Assembly: GCF_900095725.1 (NCBI RefSeq)
Contig: NZ_FMMP01000007.1
Location: forward strand, 186,001 to 250,000
Length of the DNA: 64,000 nt
Reading direction: 5' to 3'
DNA from: Cellulosilyticum sp. I15G10I2
Lineage (GTDB): Bacteria; Bacillota; Clostridia; Lachnospirales; Cellulosilyticaceae
Shown here piece by piece: positions 18,422 to 27,359 of this stretch. The translations under genes and the position numbers were made by a program. The notes under the pieces were generated by a model. It was given only the letters and a program-made list of their open reading frames with translations, was not told the DNA's origin and searched no databases. The stretch's first letter is position 1; each line of letters begins with the position of its first letter.

Positions 18422-19399
18422 CTGAAAAAGTCATTTGTGTTAAACCTATTTTTAACATGTATATTATGGATTAATATAGTAGGTATACAAAAAGCAGCCC
18501 CGCCTCAAGTGCCAATACGCCCCCCCTCAATATATATACCGGTTATTGCAAAAGGCCAAGCGCCATTTTGGGAGGCTGTTAGATCTGGTGTAGAAAAAGC
18601 AGCTGTTGATTATGGGGTTCGTGCTGTATTTGGAGCACCCGCAACCGAGCAGCCTCCCGATATCATTACACAGCTTAATTTATTACAGAATGCATTAGCT
18701 AATAATCCAGATGCCATTGTCCTTGCAGCACTTGATTCACACATTGTTACGCCCTATTTAGAAAGAGCAAGAGACGCGGGCATTCCAGTAATCGGATTTG
18801 ACTCAGGGGTTGATAGTCCTATTGTTAGTACTACAGTCGCAACGGATAATTATGAAACTGGTGAACTGGCAGCTGATAAAATGGCACAGCTTATAGGCGG
18901 TACAGGTAAAGTAGCCATTATCGCTCAGGATCAAACAAGCAAGTCATCTATAGATAGACGGGATGGATTTTTAAATACACTTATACAAGAATATCGTGAC
19001 ATTGAAGTTATTCCCACTCAATACAGTCTAGGTGATACCGAAAGAGCAACTGAAGTTGCAAAAGAGCTGCTAATGGCTCATCCAGATGTTAAAGGTGTCT
19101 TCGCTATAACTGAAGGCACAACTCAAGGTCTTATCAATGCAGTTAAAGATCTTAACAAAGTGGGTGAAATTACACTTATTGGTTTTGATGCAGGCCAGCC
19201 GCTAATTAATGCTATTAGAGAAGGGATTGTAGCAGGAGCCATTACACAAGATCCAATGAATATAGGGTATCAAGCTGTAACGACTGCTATCCGAGCAGCT
19301 AGAGGTGAAAATCTCCCAGCATTCATTGATACTGGTTTTGCATGGTATGATAAATTCAATATAGATAATCCAGAAATCCAGCCGCTTCTTTACGAATAA
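18422..19399 (+). CDS. secreted periplasmic-binding-protein-like sugar receptor, probable CTG start
   Basis: Type 1 periplasmic-binding fold of the ribose/galactose class (IYIPVIAKGQAPFWEAV, LAALDSHIVTPYL, PVIGFDSGVDS, ITLIGFDAG). The first ATG/GTG/TTG candidate in frame is a GTG at 18437, but AAAGGGGG lies 9-10 bases before an in-frame CTG at 18422. Only from there does the protein begin MKKSFVLNLF, giving a normal signal peptide with a basic n-region. No lipobox is evident, unusual for a Gram-positive ABC receptor. No permease or ATPase is adjacent; it may serve the Lsr importer or a membrane sensor. Confidence 0.8.
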   Translation: MKKSFVLNLFLTCILWINIVGIQKAAPPQVPIRPPSIYIPVIAKGQAPFWEAVRSGVEKAAVDYGVRAVFGAPATEQPPDIITQLNLLQNALANNPDAIVLAALDSHIVTPYLERARDAGIPVIGFDSGVDSPIVSTTVATDNYETGELAADKMAQLIGGTGKVAIIAQDQTSKSSIDRRDGFLNTLIQEYRDIEVIPTQYSLGDTERATEVAKELLMAHPDVKGVFAITEGTTQGLINAVKDLNKVGEITLIGFDAGQPLINAIREGIVAGAITQDPMNIGYQAVTTAIRAARGENLPAFIDTGFAWYDKFNIDNPEIQPLLYE

Positions 19400-19407
19400 A
19401 GAAGCGG
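19383..19407 (+). terminator. hairpin overlapping the stop codon
   Basis: An 11-bp perfect stem (CCGCTTCTTTA / TAAAGAAGCGG) with a CGAA loop spans the last codons and stop, followed by TTTAATT. First of two tandem hairpins. Confidence 0.6.
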
Positions 19408-19415
19408 TTTAATTC

Positions 19416-19459
19416 TAAAAAGACTATTCACTGTTTCTGTACAGTAATAGTCTTTTTTT
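19416..19459 (+). terminator. second, strong terminator
   Basis: AAAAAGACTATT and AATAGTCTTTTT with an inner ACTG/CAGT pairing, then a run of seven T. Confidence 0.85.
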
Positions 19460-19567
19460 GTGCCATTGTTTTACTTTTAGTCTCTCCCCTTACTTTACTC
19501 AGATCAACTATTCGCAGTAATTATTCTCTTCAATATTAGGTATCTCTTGGTAATTACCCTTTATAGG

Positions 19568-19596
19568 TTGTTTTATAGTTTGTAATATTATATAAT
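19568..19596 (+). promoter_or_regulatory. promoter of the second CAP gene
   Basis: TTGTTT (19568-19573), 17-base spacer, TATAAT (19591-19596). Downstream TGTAACAAA and ATTTACGCAA resemble the CGTAACAA repeats before the first CAP gene, and the ribosome binding site region is nearly identical. Confidence 0.65.
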
Positions 19597-19671
19597 AAAT
19601 TTGTAACAAATAGTTAACATTTACGCAATATATCAACTTTTTATATAACCATTACAAGGAGGATACTTACC

Positions 19672-20424
19672 ATGAAAATAAATAAAAAATTATCTAAACT
19701 TAATTTATCATTACTAGCTTCCTTTGTTGTACTCGTAGGTTCATCTAGTGTATTTGCAAGTTCAGCATCAGCTTGCACACCAAGTACCAAATTAAATGTT
19801 ACAAATTTTAGAGCAAATACAGGTAATTGTACTACCCCAGCAGCTTGTAAAACACAAGCTTCATGTCAAACATCAGCTTCATGTAAAACACAGACTTCAT
19901 GCAACACCTCAACTTCATGTAAAACATCAGGCGGATGCAAAACATCAAATAATATAAAAGCACCAGCTGCAGCCGTGACACCTACTGAAGTTAAAATACC
20001 TGCTAAAACAACTCCTGCAGCACCAGCTGTTACAACAGATAACTCTGCTCTTGCATACGAAAATAAAGTACTAGAACTTGTTAATGTTGAACGTCAAAAA
20101 GCAGGGCTTAAGCCTCTGCAAATGGATGAAGCTGTACGTAATGTCGCTCGTATGAAATCTCAGGACATGCAGGCTAAAAAATACTTTGACCACAACAGCC
20201 CAACTTATGGTTCACCATTTGATATGATGAAACAATTTGGGATCAGCTACAAAACCGCCGGTGAAAATATTGCTATGGGTCAAAAAACACCTGAAGAAGT
20301 CGTTAACGCTTGGATGAATAGCCCAGGTCATAGAGCGAATATCTTAAAACCAGCCTTTACACACATTGGTGTAGGCTATGTTGCAAACGGCAGCTACTGG
20401 ACACAAATGTTTATTGGTAAATAA
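19672..20424 (+). CDS. secreted CAP-domain protein with Cys-X5-Cys repeats (paralogue)
   Basis: 250-residue paralogue of the protein at 4630-5409: same signal peptide, same architecture, near-identical CAP domain. The Cys zone (about residues 62-93) again has six Cys at six-residue spacing (CKTQAS, CQTSAS, CKTQTS, CNTSTS, CKTSGG, CKTSNN). The intervening residues differ from the paralogue while the Cys and Thr are kept, suggesting the spacing is under selection. The Pro/Ala linker is shorter. Identical AAGGAGG-to-ATG context. Secreted to the cell surface or medium; function unknown. Confidence 0.9.
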   Translation: MKINKKLSKLNLSLLASFVVLVGSSSVFASSASACTPSTKLNVTNFRANTGNCTTPAACKTQASCQTSASCKTQTSCNTSTSCKTSGGCKTSNNIKAPAAAVTPTEVKIPAKTTPAAPAVTTDNSALAYENKVLELVNVERQKAGLKPLQMDEAVRNVARMKSQDMQAKKYFDHNSPTYGSPFDMMKQFGISYKTAGENIAMGQKTPEEVVNAWMNSPGHRANILKPAFTHIGVGYVANGSYWTQMFIGK

Positions 20425-20431
20425 TCTATTT

Positions 20432-20481
20432 AAAAACGCTGAGCGCTCTTTTGTTAAGCAAAAGAGCGCTCAGCGTTTTTT
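20432..20481. terminator. bidirectional terminator with 22-bp stem
   Basis: Perfect arms 20432-20453 and 20459-20480 with a 5-base loop TTAAG, T-rich on both sides. Shared by the CAP gene and the convergent HD-GYP gene. Confidence 0.9.
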
Positions 20482-20484
20482 ATC

Positions 20485-22158
20485 TTATAACTCTAACTCA
20501 TTATTTCGGATTAGTTCAAGTAAAGCCTCCACAATATGTGCATCTAATTGTTTACCCTTACTATTTATGAGTTCTTTCACAATTTCCTGATCTGTCAAGA
20601 CATCCGATCTATAAATACGGAAGCTGGACATGGCATCATAAGCATCTGCTACAGCAAGTATCTTCGCCTCAATACGGATTTGATGATCAGTCAAATGATA
20701 GGGATATCCCTTTCCATCAATACGCTCATGATGCTGCAATAAAATTTCAGAAGATTCCTTTAAAAACTCAACTTCCTTAATCATGTCATAGCCGATCACA
20801 GGGTGCTTTTTAATAAGATCATATTCCTCTTGGGTCAATTTCTCAACTTTATTTAAAACAGATTCAGGAATACCAATCTTACCAATATCATGCAGTATAC
20901 AGGCAAACTCCAACTGTGCTCTTTGCCTTTCTGGTAAATTTAGCTTCTTCATTAACTTTTTTGAGATTATGCCCACACGATCACAATGTCCTCTTGTATA
21001 TTCATCAGAGGCTTCAATGGCATTTGCAAGTGCCTTTACTGTTTTGATATAATTTTGATCCCGCTCAGCCATTAGCTCATTAATCTGCTCTAACATATTG
21101 TTAAAGCTCTTAGACAAAGCCCCAAACTCATCATTAGACCTTACCACTGAACGAATATTTAAATTCCCCCGTCCAACTTCTTTAGTGATAATAATCAACC
21201 TATTGAGTGGCCTAAGCAAGTTTTTAGAGCCAAAAAAGGCAAATAATACACTCAATAAACTTGTCCCTAAAACAATCAAAAAAACTCTAATTTTCATTTC
21301 ACGTAAATCTGCTTCAAAACCTGTTTTTGTAATAGCTATAAGCTTCCAATTATTGATACTAAGCGGTGTCCATGAAATAATGTATTTATCTCTATTAATT
21401 TCTTGAATCTCAGTGACTGAACTTTGACTTATCTTTTCAATAAAATTCTTGGTAAAAAATTGAATATCAGAAGAATTATGAGCGATAACTTCATTACTCT
21501 GATTAACTAAAAAGATATTAGCATTTTTTGCAAAGCTTAGATTATTGATAATTTCTGTAAATTTTTCAAGTTCAATGTCTACTCCAATAACGCCTTTTAA
21601 TACTCCGCTCTCATAAACAGCCTTAGAAACGGTTTGCAGAATTTTTCCGGAGTCTCCTGCATCAAGATAGGGCTCAGTCCAAAAAATTTCACCCGCCTGC
21701 TGAACCGTTCCTTGATACCAGTCTCTCGTCCTTGCATCATAATCCAGCGGCATACTTGCATCAACAGGTGCTACATAAATAGATCCGTCTGATTCCAAGG
21801 CATAGTAAAGCCATGTAATGTCATGCATGGAGCGTGTTAGTCCCACCCACTGTTCATAAATGGCTTCAAAATCCTCTGGTATATAACTCACTACTTTAGA
21901 AGTGGAAGAAGGCTTATTGTACCCGATAATATCTGGTGACTCAGACCAGTAATTAACAACATACTCCATATCGAATATTAGCTTATTAAAGTAATATTCA
22001 CTGATGTTCATAAGCTCTTCTTCATTTTTTTCCTTGATGATATCAATGGCGAGGCTTTCAGAATCTCTATAGTTTAAATACCCTAAAAAAATATTTGAGG
22101 TAAATATGGTAAAGACAATTAAGCAAATAATTTTAGTTTTAACACTTATTTTAATCAT
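20485..22158 (-). CDS. Cache-HAMP-HD-GYP c-di-GMP phosphodiesterase
   Basis: 557-residue membrane receptor. TM helix 1 (about 8-28), extracytoplasmic double-Cache-type sensor (about 30-275, containing DYDARTRDWYQG), TM helix 2 (about 280-300), HAMP (about 300-355) and HD-GYP (about 370-557). The catalytic HD (ILHDIGK) and GYP (HHERIDGKGYP) motifs are complete, so c-di-GMP hydrolysis is expected. Ligand is probably an external small molecule. Monocistronic and convergent with the CAP gene. Confidence 0.9.
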   Translation of the reverse strand: MIKISVKTKIICLIVFTIFTSNIFLGYLNYRDSESLAIDIIKEKNEEELMNISEYYFNKLIFDMEYVVNYWSESPDIIGYNKPSSTSKVVSYIPEDFEAIYEQWVGLTRSMHDITWLYYALESDGSIYVAPVDASMPLDYDARTRDWYQGTVQQAGEIFWTEPYLDAGDSGKILQTVSKAVYESGVLKGVIGVDIELEKFTEIINNLSFAKNANIFLVNQSNEVIAHNSSDIQFFTKNFIEKISQSSVTEIQEINRDKYIISWTPLSINNWKLIAITKTGFEADLREMKIRVFLIVLGTSLLSVLFAFFGSKNLLRPLNRLIIITKEVGRGNLNIRSVVRSNDEFGALSKSFNNMLEQINELMAERDQNYIKTVKALANAIEASDEYTRGHCDRVGIISKKLMKKLNLPERQRAQLEFACILHDIGKIGIPESVLNKVEKLTQEEYDLIKKHPVIGYDMIKEVEFLKESSEILLQHHERIDGKGYPYHLTDHQIRIEAKILAVADAYDAMSSFRIYRSDVLTDQEIVKELINSKGKQLDAHIVEALLELIRNNELEL

Positions 22159-22404
22159 TGCATACGTCCTTAAATTAATGTTTTCTACATTGTACCATTT
22201 TATACTACAACCTTTCCATATATTTAAAGAATAATTTGACGAATTATAAAATTTTAATATATTTTACGCGTTAATACAAACTCTATCACGCGCCGTCTCT
22301 ATTTAATGTAATAATATCACTGACAAGTTTTAACTGTTAATATAAAATAGCTTTAGGCGATACACTAAGTCTAATGACTAGAATAAATAAAGGATGTGAT
22401 TCAA

Positions 22405-22845
22405 TTGAAAAAAAACAACAAACTCTTAATTCTATTTATGTCTACTCTTCTTGTTGGCTGTGGAACAAATAGCATTTCAAATAGTAATCTTCCGGAAAAT
22501 ACAGACTCACAAGTTCAACTAAAATCTGCTTATCAAAAGCTCGATCAAAGTACTGCTAAGCAAAACCTAGACACTAATGACGCTATTATACTCGTTGATG
22601 TACGAACGCCAGAAGAATTTGAAGAAGTACGTATTCCAAACAGTATTCTTCTTCCAGACTATGATATCACAAAACGCGCACCTGAACTATTACCCGATCA
22701 GGATTCCCTTATCTATCTATACTGCCGTAGCGGCAGACGCAGCCAAGAAGCTGCTGAGCGGCTACTTGATATGGGCTATACCAATGTCTATGATATTGGG
22801 GGTATTATAGACTGGAGATATGAAACAGTAACGGGTGGCGAGTAA
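22405..22845 (+). CDS. rhodanese-domain lipoprotein
   Basis: 147-residue exported lipoprotein: MKKNNKLLILFMSTLLVGC has a lipobox ending at Cys19. A rhodanese domain (about 45-140) carries the active-site loop CRSGRR (Cys near residue 107), so sulfur transfer chemistry is possible outside the membrane. The TTG start at 22405 is preferred over the GTG at 22396 because AAAGGATG overlaps that GTG and lies 8-9 bases before the TTG. Physiological sulfur donor unknown. Confidence 0.85.
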   Translation: MKKNNKLLILFMSTLLVGCGTNSISNSNLPENTDSQVQLKSAYQKLDQSTAKQNLDTNDAIILVDVRTPEEFEEVRIPNSILLPDYDITKRAPELLPDQDSLIYLYCRSGRRSQEAAERLLDMGYTNVYDIGGIIDWRYETVTGGE

Positions 22846-23035
22846 TCAATCTCCTTGCCGTTTGATTAGGCATGAATAATCTGTTATAATAAAGCATCAC
22901 TCATTTATCTGCTCCCATTATGATTATTTACTTTGCGACTTAGTTATAATAAGAGATAGCATAAATGTTTTTTATTTAACTTGTCCATTTATAGCACATA
23001 AGATAAATTCATGGTATTAAGAGGAGAAATTTAAG

Positions 23036-23884
23036 ATGATAGAACTAGGAAAAATTCAAAACCTAAAAGTTGTAAGAAAAACTGAGATTGGCGTTTATCT
23101 TAACTCAGAAGCTAGCAATGGAGAAGCTGATATTCTTCTGCCTAAAAGTCAGGTTCCACCTGAAACTGAAATAGGCGATATAATAGAAGTCTTCGTCTAC
23201 AAAGATTCAGAAGACAGAATGATTGCTACAGTTAAAAACCCAAAGGTAACCCTTGGTAATCTAGCTGTATTAAGTGTCGTACAGATCACCAGAATTGGGG
23301 CTTTTTTAGATTGGGGCCTTGAAAAAGACTTATTTTTACCTTTTAAACAACAAGTAGGTGAGGTTGTAAGAGGAAAAAGTTATTTAGTTGGTATTTATAT
23401 AGATAAAAGCGATAGACTGTGTGCAACTATGAAAGTATATGACCTGCTTAGCTGTGAGTCTCCCTATAGTGAAAACAGCAAGGCTCAAGGCATTATTTAT
23501 AGAATCACAGAAGAATACGGCGCATTTGTAGCTGTAGACAATAAATATCATGGGCTCATTCCTCACAAGGAAATCTATGGCAGTTATAACATAGGGGACA
23601 CCGTAGATGTAAGAGTAAAAAAAATCAGACCAGATGGCAAACTCGAACTCAGCTTAAGAAAACAAGCCTTTTATCAAATGGAAGATGATGCCCAAAAAAT
23701 CATGAATAAATTAAAGTTAAACGGTGGCAGTCTTCATTTAAGCGATAAAAGTTCTCCAGAAAGCATTAAAACTGAACTCAATATGAGTAAAGCGTCTTTC
23801 AAAAGAGCGGTAGGCAGACTCCTAAAAGAAGGCGCTATCAAGATAACAGATGATGGTATCCAAATAACTTGGGAAATGGATTAG
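23036..23884 (+). CDS. cvfB: CvfB-like S1-domain RNA-binding protein
   Basis: 282 residues with tandem S1-like OB domains (about 1-65, 70-135, 145-210) and a C-terminal winged helix (about 225-282), the CvfB/YitL arrangement. CvfB in Staphylococcus affects virulence gene expression and binds RNA. Here the third S1 has the typical YGAFVAVDNKYHGLIPHKEI and GDTVDVRVKKIRPDGKLELSLR segments. GAGGAG lies 10 bases before the ATG. Monocistronic by spacing. Confidence 0.88.
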   Translation: MIELGKIQNLKVVRKTEIGVYLNSEASNGEADILLPKSQVPPETEIGDIIEVFVYKDSEDRMIATVKNPKVTLGNLAVLSVVQITRIGAFLDWGLEKDLFLPFKQQVGEVVRGKSYLVGIYIDKSDRLCATMKVYDLLSCESPYSENSKAQGIIYRITEEYGAFVAVDNKYHGLIPHKEIYGSYNIGDTVDVRVKKIRPDGKLELSLRKQAFYQMEDDAQKIMNKLKLNGGSLHLSDKSSPESIKTELNMSKASFKRAVGRLLKEGAIKITDDGIQITWEMD

Positions 23885-23978
23885 CATAAAATTGCTAACT
23901 ATTTTTTGATATTCTTTATATTATTATGATTTTTTGGACATAATTAAACTATTCATTTTAAATACTGTGGAGGTTAGT

Positions 23979-24839
23979 ATGTCTGGTCAATTATATTATG
24001 AAGAATTATCAAAGCCATTTATATTTAATAATGATCTTTTGTGCGGCACAATTAAAGCTATGGCACCTACTTTTTCTGGTGGTGAATGTATTTTATCTGT
24101 CTTACCGTCATCTTTTAAATGTAACATTAAATCCGGCAATTTTTCTCCTAGCATTCTTTATATGCTGGCTACTTCTATGACCTGCTGTATTCTTATAGAC
24201 GGGACGACACTTACAGATGCATATGATACGCCTTCAGAATATCTTCAAGAACTTCTGACACACTTTGGGACTAACCTAGTGGCTAAACAAGTTAAACCAC
24301 AAACTATTTTAGTCGATACACCCTATATCTATCATCTTTTAAACAATTTCTGCGAGAAGTGTGGCATTGACCTTTCAGTTGTAAAAGAGCTTAAATATGC
24401 GCCTTATTTTATCTCTGTTGCACTTTTTGAAGAAGGGGCAAGTGAGGCAGTAGTAGAGGCTTTAGGCGGTGATTTAATAGAAGATGAGGATTATTTTGAA
24501 ACCCCAGAAGAATTTTCATCCCTTTATTACCCTAAGTTTATGGAAAGTACATTTGCAAAAGACTTTTCCAGAAGCCAGCTTCTAAAAATCAAACCTTATA
24601 TCGAGCTTTTTTCTAAAATGATGTGGGAAGATGCAGATGAAATACCTTATGATTGGTCTGAAGACAGTCTCAAACAAATAGGTGCACTGATCCTGCATGG
24701 CGACTTAAACCTGCGTCCCGATGAAGCTCACGATTTTTTACAGGTACTAACCAGCTTTCTAAAGTTCTTAGATACTGTCCTTGGCTTTGATATTTCTACG
24801 GATCTTTTGCCTGTAGTTAATGAACTCAGCGCCGAATAG
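23979..24839 (+). CDS. hypothetical cytoplasmic protein
   Basis: 286 residues, acidic, no signal peptide or membrane helix, and no family I recognise. The start at 23979 (MSGQLYYEELSKPF) has GTGGAGG 6 bases upstream; an in-frame ATG at 23934 lacks one. A Cys cluster is seen mid-N-terminus (TSMTCCILIDG), and the region after residue 160 is rich in Glu/Asp. It follows cvfB by 94 bases and may be cotranscribed with it, but no functional link is evident. Confidence 0.75.
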   Translation: MSGQLYYEELSKPFIFNNDLLCGTIKAMAPTFSGGECILSVLPSSFKCNIKSGNFSPSILYMLATSMTCCILIDGTTLTDAYDTPSEYLQELLTHFGTNLVAKQVKPQTILVDTPYIYHLLNNFCEKCGIDLSVVKELKYAPYFISVALFEEGASEAVVEALGGDLIEDEDYFETPEEFSSLYYPKFMESTFAKDFSRSQLLKIKPYIELFSKMMWEDADEIPYDWSEDSLKQIGALILHGDLNLRPDEAHDFLQVLTSFLKFLDTVLGFDISTDLLPVVNELSAE

Positions 24840-24861
24840 GCGTACTCACGCCTTTTCAACT

Positions 24862-24907
24862 AAAAATGCCAGAGGCCTATTCATTTAATAGGCTCTCTGG
24901 CATTTTT
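24862..24907. terminator. bidirectional terminator
   Basis: AAAAATGCCAGAG/CTCTGGCATTTTT with inner CCTATT/AATAGG. Ends both the hypothetical gene and the convergent nucleoside-transporter operon. Confidence 0.9.
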
Positions 24908-24921
24908 AATATATCTGCTTA

Positions 24922-26427
24922 TTATACTGCAATGCCTGCCATCAGCAGGCCTAGTTTCTCTCTTGTTGCCTCTTTTTGATCCATAGTTCCCATGATTTTT
25001 CCTTCATACATGACAACAATACGATCAGATAGCTCTAGTATTTCATCTAGTTCGGTAGAAACCAACACCACCGCCGCGCCCCGGTCCCGTTCCTCTACAA
25101 TACGCGCCTGAATATACTTGGTTGCCCCAATATCTAAGCCCCGATCTGGGTGCATAGCTATGAGTAAATCTGGTTTTCTGTCTAATTCACGGCCAACAAC
25201 AAACTTTTGCTGATTGCCGCCTGAGAGGTTGCCCGCTTTCTCCATGATGTCTGGTGTCTTAACATTATAAGCCTTACAGAGCTTTTGACTATGTTTGTTG
25301 ATCCATTTCCAGTTAAGAATGCCGCCTTTAGAGTAGGGCCCTTTGTCATAACTCATCAATATAAGGTTTTCTTTAATAGACATCTCTTTGATCATGCCCA
25401 TTTTATGACGGTCTTCTGGAATATGCGCTACATTGTGTGCGAGTATTTGTTTGGGGGTATAAGCCGTGCAGTCTGTCCCGTTAATCATAACTTTTCCCTT
25501 TTTGGGTTTAAATAAACCTGTTATGCATTTAATAAGCTCCGATTGTCCATTGCCATCAACCCCGCAGATGCCAAGTATTTCTCCTTGTCTGGCTTCGATA
25601 CTTACACTGTCTAAAACCTGTACTTTCTGTGCATTTTCATAACAAATAGCTTCTGCTAAGAGTACTGTTTTTCCTGGATTTGATATTTCTTTGTGCGTTA
25701 CAAGCTCCACATTTTTACCTACCATAAGTGTCGCAAGATGCTGTTTATCCACAACTTCTTCGATTTTTACACTGGCAACCACCCGCCCTTGGCGCAGTAC
25801 AGTACATCTGTCGCAAATCTCCATAATTTCTGTAAGTTTATGACTAATAAAAATGACCGTATGTCCTTCTTGTGTAAGCTGTCTGATCATCTCAAAGAGT
25901 GATGTGACTTCTGTTGGTGTAAGTACTGCCGTAGGTTCATCTAAAATGAGAAGCTGTGCTTTTCTATAAAGCGCCTTCAAGATTTCTAAACGTTGCTGCT
26001 GTCCGATAGACAACCTGCTGACCTTTTCCCACGGGTCAATGTGCATATTATATTTTTCGGCCATTTGGATAAAGCTTTTGGCTGCTGTATGTAAGTCTAG
26101 TACACCCTTATTCTCCTTCATGCCAAGTACAACATTTTCTATAACCGTTAGGGCTGGAATAAGCATAAAATGCTGATGCACCATCCCGATACCCCGCGTA
26201 ATAGCATCCTTAGGGTCTTTAATGCGTATTCTTTCTCCTTTTAAGTAAATCTCGCCTTCTGATTGTGCATACATACCATATAGGATATTCATGAGAGTAG
26301 ATTTACCCGCTCCATTCTCACCTAAGAGGGCATGCACCTCTCCTTTTTGAACCTGAAGATTTACGTCCTCATTGGCAATAACAGATTGAAATCTCTTGGT
26401 AATATGTTTCATTTCAAGCAAAACCAT
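24922..26427 (-). CDS. nucleoside/BMP-type ABC transporter ATPase (two ABC domains)
   Basis: Double ATPase of the BMP-family nucleoside importer (Bacillus NupO/YufO type). First domain has GENGAGKST, LSIGQQQR and LILDEPTAVLT. The second has GVDGNGQSE and LSGGNQQKFVVGREL with HPDRGLDIGA. Start at 26427 (MVLLEMKHIT) because GGAGGGG lies 6 bases upstream; the frame extends further but would overlap the permease gene. Last gene of the operon, 11 bases after the second permease. ATPase-last order is unusual; it often follows the binding protein. Confidence 0.9.
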   Translation of the reverse strand: MVLLEMKHITKRFQSVIANEDVNLQVQKGEVHALLGENGAGKSTLMNILYGMYAQSEGEIYLKGERIRIKDPKDAITRGIGMVHQHFMLIPALTVIENVVLGMKENKGVLDLHTAAKSFIQMAEKYNMHIDPWEKVSRLSIGQQQRLEILKALYRKAQLLILDEPTAVLTPTEVTSLFEMIRQLTQEGHTVIFISHKLTEIMEICDRCTVLRQGRVVASVKIEEVVDKQHLATLMVGKNVELVTHKEISNPGKTVLLAEAICYENAQKVQVLDSVSIEARQGEILGICGVDGNGQSELIKCITGLFKPKKGKVMINGTDCTAYTPKQILAHNVAHIPEDRHKMGMIKEMSIKENLILMSYDKGPYSKGGILNWKWINKHSQKLCKAYNVKTPDIMEKAGNLSGGNQQKFVVGRELDRKPDLLIAMHPDRGLDIGATKYIQARIVEERDRGAAVVLVSTELDEILELSDRIVVMYEGKIMGTMDQKEATREKLGLLMAGIAV

Positions 26428-26438
26428 CTTTACCCCTC

Positions 26439-27359
26439 CTACTCTTTTACATAAGGCACACCACTGGATGCTGGCTGATTTGTTTTGCCAATCAACCCAC
26501 AAAGTGCCACAATCGTAATAATATAAGGTAGCATAATTAAAAACTGATAAGGAATGCCTGTATTAACCGCTTGAAGACGGTACTGCAAAGCATCTCCAGC
26601 ACCAAATAAAAGTGCTGCAAACATTACCCCAAGAGGCGTATAATTACCAAAAACAACAGCTGCAAGTGCCATAAAGCCACGGCCTGCAACCATACCTTCG
26701 GTAAAGAAACTGAGCTGTCCCATCGAAATAAAAGCTCCGGCAATCCCAGCCATAAGTCCACTATACAAAACTGCCCCATATCTCATACGTTCTACATGAA
26801 TACCTACAGTATCACAAGCTCGTGGATTTTCACCAACTGCTCGTATTTTTAGACCAATATCCGTCTTTTGCATCACAAACCATGCTACAGGTACAGCCAG
26901 AAAGGCAAAATAAACCGGTATAGACTGATTAAAAAAAGCTTGCCCTATAACTGGCAGTTTACTTAAATAAGGAATTTCTACCCGATTAAATACTGCAACA
27001 CTAGGTACAGAAGTATTGACCCCAAATATGATACGATTAAGGGTGATGGTAAATCCCCCTGCAAAAATATTAATTGCCATTCCTACAACGGTCTGATCCG
27101 CTTTAATCGTAATCGTAAAGAAAGCAAAAATAGCACTAAATACCATTGAAGAAGCGATTGCAAACAGTACGCCTACTACAACTGACCCGCTAAGCCATGA
27201 GCCAATAACGCCAACAAGTGAAGCGATCAGCATAAGCCCTTCTATCCCTATATTAACGATACCCGCCCGTTGACTAAAAACAATACCAAGGCCTGCAATC
27301 AAGATGGGTGTTGCTGTTCTAATATCAGATGCTAAAAAACTTGTCATAAACTCTATCAT
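26439..27359 (-). CDS. nucleoside ABC transporter permease (NupQ/YufQ-like)
   Basis: 306-residue membrane protein of the BPD_transp_2 family, about eight helices, with AGIVNIGIEGLMLIASL and TDIGLKIRAVGENPRACDTVGI signatures. Start overlaps the preceding permease stop by 4 bases (ATGA), indicating coupling. Forms the channel with the 27356-28456 product. Confidence 0.9.
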   Translation of the reverse strand: MIEFMTSFLASDIRTATPILIAGLGIVFSQRAGIVNIGIEGLMLIASLVGVIGSWLSGSVVVGVLFAIASSMVFSAIFAFFTITIKADQTVVGMAINIFAGGFTITLNRIIFGVNTSVPSVAVFNRVEIPYLSKLPVIGQAFFNQSIPVYFAFLAVPVAWFVMQKTDIGLKIRAVGENPRACDTVGIHVERMRYGAVLYSGLMAGIAGAFISMGQLSFFTEGMVAGRGFMALAAVVFGNYTPLGVMFAALLFGAGDALQYRLQAVNTGIPYQFLIMLPYIITIVALCGLIGKTNQPASSGVPYVKE

